A stretch of 64,000 nucleotides of DNA from the NCBI GenBank assembly GCA_024036415.1, contig JAMWET010000668.1:248001-312000 (forward strand), given 5' to 3'. The position numbers and the translations under genes are program-made. Each line of letters opens with the position of its first letter. Position 1 is the first letter of the stretch. Source of the stretch: Prochilodus magdalenae. Lineage: Eukaryota > Chordata > Actinopteri > Characiformes > Prochilodontidae. Below are positions 57,870 through 64,000 of this stretch, piece after piece. Below the pieces are notes generated by a model, which saw nothing but the letters and a program-made list of their open reading frames with translations, did not search any database and was not told where the DNA came from.

Positions 57870-60834
57870 ATAAAAAGTATGTTTGCTTAATAATTAAATA
57901 TAATTTCAATTATTATCATTTTAATATCATACAAATAAAACTTTGAAATTACAACATAGAGAAAAAATAAGAATATCCTATGGCCCAGCATTATCCCTCA
58001 CATATATGTACTTTTTAAAATAAAAATATGCAGCATGTTCAATTTATTGATCTTTTACAACCTCATAGATGTTTTACATCAGATAAGAAAATAATAACTG
58101 AAACTGCAATGTAAAAATGAATTTGATATCTGGTAATGTAAAATCGGCTGATATCAGTGACCAGCGTTTTTTTAAAAAGATGGTTCTTCATGCTTATCTC
58201 ATGTATAAATGGTTCTTTGCAGGATAAAATAGTTCTTCAGATTAATAGAGATTATGTTGGTTCTGTTTAAAATGGTAAATATGGTGCTATATTGCATAAT
58301 AAGACTAAAGAACCCTTGAAATAACACCTTTATACAACTACTAAAACTACAACTTTTACAAATTGTAAGCTATAACATTTTGCATCAGAAAAACTTTTTA
58401 TGAAAATAATTGCTGAATGTATAAAACAAAAAATAAATAATTAAATAAAAAAATTATTATGGGTAAAAACGAAAACTAACTAGTGGGCACACTAGTGAAT
58501 TTCGCTGTTTATTTAGGTTTATAAAGTGTGTAAATTGAGAACTGACAATCATATCTCTCAGTGTTCTTTTAACTACAACTTATACTATACTTATACTGTA
58601 CTATACTGTCCAATATATCTTCATATCATATGAGCCCTGGTAGAGAAAACAGCTTATACTGATTATAAAGTTTATCCAGCCTATTGATGGTGCATGTCCA
58701 TAAATATGAAGGTCCACAGAGGTGCATCGTTAGAGGCCACACACACAAAGACTCCCTCAAAATATGCCATGCATTTAGAGGTGTTTTCATTTTTCATTCA
58801 GGATTTTTGCTCTGCTTGTTTTCTATTATAATGCAGATTACTCCTGCTTGTACTGTTTGTGAAAAAAGCAATAAATAAATAACACAAAACGGCATGCGGT
58901 TACTAGAAAAGCATTTTGCATATCATTTACCACCTTTAAAAAAATAAATAAATAAACACACACACACACACACACGGTAGCAGCTTCTCATGACTGTAAC
59001 ACCTTTGAGTACTGGCATGCCTGGATAGGCTTGGTGGCCACTGAAATACCATTACTGTGTGTGTGTGTACTGTACTGGTAGCTGTACTGTAGCTGCTTCA
59101 TTAAGTTGCAAATTAAGCATAGCTGCAGCAGAGAAAGCAGTATATCCATCAGGCACTGAAGTGTGAGGACTTTTTCTCAGCCCCTACACAAACACACACA
59201 CACACACACAGACACACACACTCTACAGAATAATCCACCCTGGGAAGTGTTCCTGCCACATCCCCAGACACCACACTTAACATGCAATATTTATTCAGCC
59301 TGCCTGCTGATTTACCCGCCTGTCCACGCTAAAGTGTGTGAGCGACGGCACTAATGAGACAGCAAGATAGAGAGAGAGAGACAGACGGAGAAAGAGAGAG
59401 GGAAAGAGGGAGAAAAGGTGGACACTGCAGTGACAATGCTGGACAGGTAAGGAGTGATGGACAGGTGAGATGGAGACGCAGGAGGACAGTGGGACAAATG
59501 TGTATGCTAATGTAGGGCAAGTGACAAACACATAGTCTACACACCCCCTTAGTCTATGCAAAATAACAAACAAACTAATAAATAAATAAATACATATATA
59601 AATACATTTCTGTGCACACTGCAAAATGGCATCTTTGTTCAAAATACATTTTGTTGATTTACAAGGTAAAATTAACACCATTTTCTACATAGAACAAACA
59701 TTTTATCATACAATTATTGTTTACTTCCTGAATTTCCTCAACGTATTGTTTTGAACATGTTAAACTATTAATTTTCCTGAAAATGCCAAATTGCAGATTG
59801 TTTTCTGCACAGAATGTGTGAATTTCACTTATACGTTCAAATATTTGTGGCATGTCCTTATTTCTGATACTGTAAATATTTAGGGGAGTATAAATACTTT
59901 GATTTATCAGACCTTCAGAATCAGAATCTGCAGCACTCATGGGCTCCTTTAAGCAGCTGCCGGCAAATCAGAACAAACAGCAAACCTGTCCCCTCATAAG
60001 TTACAATACAATTATGAAATATACAATGTTACAAAATAATTATGAAAAAGCAATTAACCTGAACTTTAAAGGTTATGTTGAGGTCTGAAAGACTGAGCAA
60101 ATGTTTTGGAGAAATGCTAAAAGGATTGCTACAAAAGCAAATCTAAAAGAAAATTAAGTGGTGATACACTGTTCTAAGAAAACTGGTGACTGATAAAGTT
60201 TCTCTATCTGTTAAACATGGGGTGGATTTATATTGTGCTTATATTGCGCCCAGTGGCATAAGGAAAATTTTTACAGGTAAGGGGACAAAGGGAATCAATT
60301 ATCAGCAATATATATATATATATATAATACTAATAGTAAATGGTATGAAGTCATTTATGTAGAAATGTACTTTAAACATTAAAAATGCTAACAATAAAAT
60401 GACTGAAGTTCTTTTTTGTAAGTGTGGGTGTGTGTCCACATGTTTTAAGTCAAATCTTATTTTTTTAGTATTTAGTATTTTTAGTATTTGATATTTGTTA
60501 CTGACTTGTGTGTTTGTACATAAATAGACAAGCACACACAACAGTTTGCGTAATAGAGCAGTTGAGGTGCACTGTGGTCGTTTCAGTTGCAGTTTGGCTG
60601 GATTTGATCCTTAGTGTTCTCTTCCAGGCAAAGCCATAAAGAAAAGATAATTATGTTTTATTAATATTGGGGTGTATTAAGAATGGCGAAGCCCATTAAA
60701 CCTTCGGCAGTGTCCTCAGAGTGGTTACAAAATCAATAGTCCATTATATCTTGCTGGACGTCAACTGATTTGTACCAGGGCTGAATATTTCTGTACTTAC
60801 TGCTGAAACTTGCTCTGGCTGAGTAATTTTCAGC
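57869..60834. other. AT-rich intergenic-like stretch
   Basis: Very AT-rich sequence. It includes possible GGTTCTT-type repeat relics at 58160-58340 (ATGGTTCTTCATGC, AATGGTTCTTTGCAG and AAAGAACCC at the far end), CA runs at 58957-58976 and 59189-59209, a GA patch at 59366-59414 and (TA)n at 60308-60326. The minus-strand frame at 59659-59940 was considered and not accepted as a gene. Confidence 0.4.
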
Positions 60835-60872
60835 TATTAATATGTAAGTATATGTAGGTATGTATATTTGTA

Positions 60873-60916
<44 letters not shown>

Positions 60917-60954
60917 TACAAATATACATACCTACATATACTTACATATTAATA
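60835..60954. repeat. perfect 120-bp palindrome with (TA)n centre
   Basis: The left arm (60835-60894) and right arm (60895-60954) are exact reverse complements with no spacer. From the outside in, each arm reads TATTAATATGTAAGTATATG then TAGGTATGTATATTTGTACC, then enters a (TA)n centre spanning 60875-60914. Symmetry breaks at once beyond 60835 and 60954. TTAA occurs near both edges. The structure could extrude as a cruciform or, if transcribed, fold as a long hairpin. Confidence 0.95.
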
Positions 60955-60999
60955 TATTTGGTAGGTATTAAGGTATTATTATTATGTATTTGTCCTTAT

Positions 61000-61053
61000 G
61001 TGTGTGCGTGTGTGTGTGTGTGTGTGTTTGTGTGTGCATGTGTCTGTGTGTGT
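61000..61053. repeat. (GT)n microsatellite, interrupted
   Basis: GT repeat with GCGT, TTTG, GCAT and TCTG interruptions, 46 bp past the palindrome. Confidence 0.92.
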
Positions 61054-61170
61054 TTGCTGATACAAGCCTTTGGATAAAATAGTTAATGTTGACACTTTAT
61101 TGATATTCATATTATTCACTGATTTTTACATTAACTTTGTGGAATTCATCTTACTCCTTACATATGCACT

Positions 61171-61174
<4 letters not shown>

Positions 61175-61226
<52 letters not shown>
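61175..61226. repeat. (GT)n microsatellite
   Basis: A pure run of about 26 GT units. Confidence 0.97.
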
Positions 61227-61228
<2 letters not shown>

Positions 61229-62733
61229 TAAAGCAGCTGCTGCTTAACTACGATGTTTGGCTAATCTGGCTGTAAAAATGATTAACATTTTTATAATCTG
61301 CAACAAGAACAGCTTTTACACTCACCTGCCCTTGGAGGGAATTACACAGCAAAAACTCCCAAATCTGTGCCTGTGTGTGTGTGTTTGGTGGGGTTGGGGC
61401 TTGTTTTTATATTTTAACTCTTAATCTCACTTAGGTATTTATTACAGTTTATGAGTTTGCTTAGACCCTATTTCTGGAACCATCTCTTCTTGTCTAACTT
61501 AACACATAGCTGCCCGTGCCACATACACACAATATGCCAAATGTCTTACACTTCTGGAGAAAGTGAACACTTCAGCCAAAGTTCTGTCAACTCATGCAGG
61601 AATGGTATTTTTAAATCCAAAGTCTACACACACAGCCAATCAACAGCATTTGTACACCATAACTACACACTTTACACACGTTTCTTGAGTGTTTAGTGTG
61701 ATGGTTTGTCAGAATATTCATATGTACATACATTTTCACATATATAGAGGCTGTTTTTGCATAATTAGTACATAAGCATAAAGACTAAAGCACAATTAAA
61801 GGTGTTATGTTTATTTATTGGGCATGACTATTACTGAAACACACATGCTGTTTATATAGTAACACATTACAAACAAAACCTGAGCCCTATAAAAGATGCA
61901 TCCTTATTTATTTCTCCCTTGTTTACAGGCCTATTACAGGCCTATTACTATATTACAGGCCTATTACCTATTACTATCAGGTGCTGATTTGTAAAGATAA
62001 TCCAGACGTGTTTTCACCTGTGGGGGCTGGTTTTGAGCAATTGGTTCATTGATGTGTTTGCATGGCAGTGTATTCCAAAAGACACCACAGGGTCTTCAGT
62101 TTGTATTGCTTTATTTAATGTAGAAAACTGTGTTTAATGTTTGGCTAAAAGTGTGTTAGGTACAGAATGAACTTTTAGTCTAGAGTACCAGGTCAACAGA
62201 AAGGCTATCTGAGTTAGTACTTTCCAAAATTGTGCCCCATTGTTTGGGCCTTAGCAACTGCAAAAAAACTGTAATATATTGGGAAGTTGCAAAAATAATG
62301 GGACTATCTATGATTTTATTATGACCGAACTCTTGATTGACTACTCTATTGGCCACAATACCATTCTAGTTATCAGTATTAGTATGAAGTTATAAGGAAG
62401 TTAAAATCAGCAGCGTATTAGCAAATTTCTTAAAATATCGAGTACAACATCAAAAAATAATTTTCAAGGTTATGTGAAAGCTGTTTTTTCCATTAATGTG
62501 GCTAAAGGACGATAAACAAATGGTGAACGTTTTTGTGGGCAGATTTTCCAACTTCACTTGACCCTTGGTGACCTTAAAGAGTAGTGGTCTGTGGTAGATT
62601 TGGCCTGAAGGCTCCCCAGTCTCCTCTGATTGATGTTGACCTCATATTGAACTGTCACCCTAAATGAGTTCAGTATCAAGGGGCTTCAGGGGCTATCCAG
62701 ACCGGAAAAATGTGACCACCAGCAAAACTGAAG
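61227..62733. other. non-coding stretch, no gene seen
   Basis: AT-rich unique sequence with a small local repeat of the word TTACAGGCCTA at 61923-61968. The frame at 61451-61696 lacks coding character. No recognised element. Confidence 0.4.
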
Positions 62734-62789
62734 ACACACACACACACACACACACACGCACGCACGCACGCACGCACACACACACAGAC

Positions 62790-62843
<54 letters not shown>
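62734..62843. repeat. (CA)n-(CGCA)n-(CA)n array
   Basis: CA repeat with an internal block of five CGCA units (about 62757-62776), a CAGACACACG step, then a long pure CA run. The CpG-containing block is unusual in being retained in a normally CpG-poor context. Confidence 0.96.
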
Positions 62844-62845
<2 letters not shown>

Positions 62846-64000
62846 TACACTTTTACCAAAACACTATACACCATGTTTTGCAAACCACCAAACACACTTC
62901 ACTACATTAGACACGTAAATCTATCATGAAAACAGTCTTTTGCCAATTTAAAGCACACACGTAATCTAATTTATCAAACAAGCCCATTAGGTGTTTAATC
63001 AAATACATGCTCAACTGTAAACTGACCAATCAGGTGTAAGCACTGTTAACATGTCTTCAACTAAAATAGAAGATAATGCTGCAAGAAGAGGAAAAGCAAG
63101 GGTGAGACTGAAAGTCCATGAAGAAAGGAGGGGTGGGGCCATGGGGTGGGGAAGGAGGTATACATAGACCTGGAGGAGGACAAAAGGAGAACCAATTTAT
63201 TCAAATGTGATAAGGGCAACATTTGGTTACCATGTTGTAAACCATGGTTTGACCCTGAGAGAGGCTGGAAAGAGAGTTCAGCCCAAAAACAGCAGATATA
63301 CTTTGGTAATTTGGATCATTTGAAATGAGCACTGGTAAACTACTGTCTACAGTAAAATCAAAACAGTTCACTTCACAGCTCACTGTACTAACTTTTTAAG
63401 CATTCATTGTACTCCATGGTTGAAACAATATTCTATGCTCTCATAAAACAGGCTTCTTTTAGTGAAGAATCTGCCTGCAGAATAAGTTCTCCTATAGATA
63501 CATACTGGATAATGTAACCAGTAGAGTGTGCAGTACTGGTCTTGTGTGCTGTGGTTGGTTGTTTATAAACTTACCTTTAATAATATATTTAAATAAAATC
63601 ATATTCAGACCACATCATCACAAAAACAAAGGTGTTGAAGGTTTAGGTTGGGCATAACAGTGTGTAACTGGTTCATACAGAATCTGATCGTATGAACCAT
63701 GTGTGTGTGATACTCTATTGAACAGTTTTAAATAAAGTGTGTCATTTTGCAAAAGATTTGGGGTGTGTGTGTGGCTGTGTGAATTGTGAATAGTGTTTGA
63801 ACAAAATGAGCCCTGTTTTCAAAATTGTGCCTAAGCAATACAAATTTAAAATACATAAATGAATAAATATAGACACAACTAACAACAACGGGTATTTTTC
63901 CCAACTGGCTAGTTGATAGACATCATTTCAATCACCATCATTCATCATTCAACTACCACGCCCAGTGCAATAAAGGCTGCTGTGAAACATTAGAAGTCAT
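62844..64000. other. non-coding stretch to window end
   Basis: Unique AT-rich sequence with a G-rich patch at 63125-63160 and short GT runs near 63760. No gene, recognised repeat or splice border pair is visible. Confidence 0.4.

Noticed and set aside
59659..59940. 93-residue minus frame beginning MSAADSDSEGLINQ
   Set aside because: Its composition is more protein-like than most, but it lies in very AT-rich DNA with no recognisable family, splice border or promoter. A homology search would decide.

Overview
The window looks like vertebrate nuclear DNA from a ray-finned fish, most likely an otophysan (characin or catfish relative). The basis is an AT-rich background, a very high density of CA/GA/GATA microsatellites, decayed Tc1-type DNA transposons with long inverted repeats, a 5'-truncated L2/CR1-like LINE, a tRNA-derived SINE remnant and small isolated exons with GT-AG borders. 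There are no operons, prokaryotic genes, CRISPR arrays, rRNA or tRNA genes. The species placement is inference from repeat types, not a database match.

No complete protein-coding gene lies in the window. The best reading is one long gene on the minus strand. A CCAAT-bearing, CpG-richer promoter lies near 56.40-56.56 kb, and an untranslated first exon ends at 55859 with a good splice donor. Far downstream (lower coordinates) is one convincing 177-bp coding exon (15904-16080, phase 1-1) encoding a Ser/Pro/His-rich segment I do not recognise. A 60-bp phase 1-1 candidate exon (20975-21034) and a 15-bp candidate microexon (37207-37221) lie between them and fit the same phase and strand. The rest of 1-55.8 kb would then be intron. 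Sequence upstream of 56.56 kb would be intergenic. That all these pieces belong to one gene is inference.

Mobile DNA: a nearly full-length but dead Tc1/mariner element (31047-32657) with about 210-bp IR/DR-type terminal repeats; a solo terminal-repeat fragment of a second Tc1 family (19526-19704) touching an antisense LINE reverse-transcriptase fragment (to about 20602); a heavily decayed third Tc1-like copy (43501-44060); a SINE remnant (14659-14790); a SINE/LINE 3' tail ending in (TTGAC)n (46890-47142); a probable hAT-like non-autonomous relic (13738-14128); and several weaker interspersed repeats.

Structural sequence: a perfect 120-bp palindrome (60835-60954), an alternating (GA)n/(GT)n mosaic of about 385 bp (52218-52601), a (GATA)n array, a four-tract G-quadruplex motif, a roughly 65-bp-unit tandem array (47632-48062), a degenerate array of about 750 bp built on a TTTACCATTACAC-type unit (44801-45550), and several strand-asymmetric purine or pyrimidine tracts. 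Most long open frames in the window come from these low-complexity tracts and are not genes. Several unique, moderately GC blocks may be conserved non-coding elements, which cannot be tested without other genomes.
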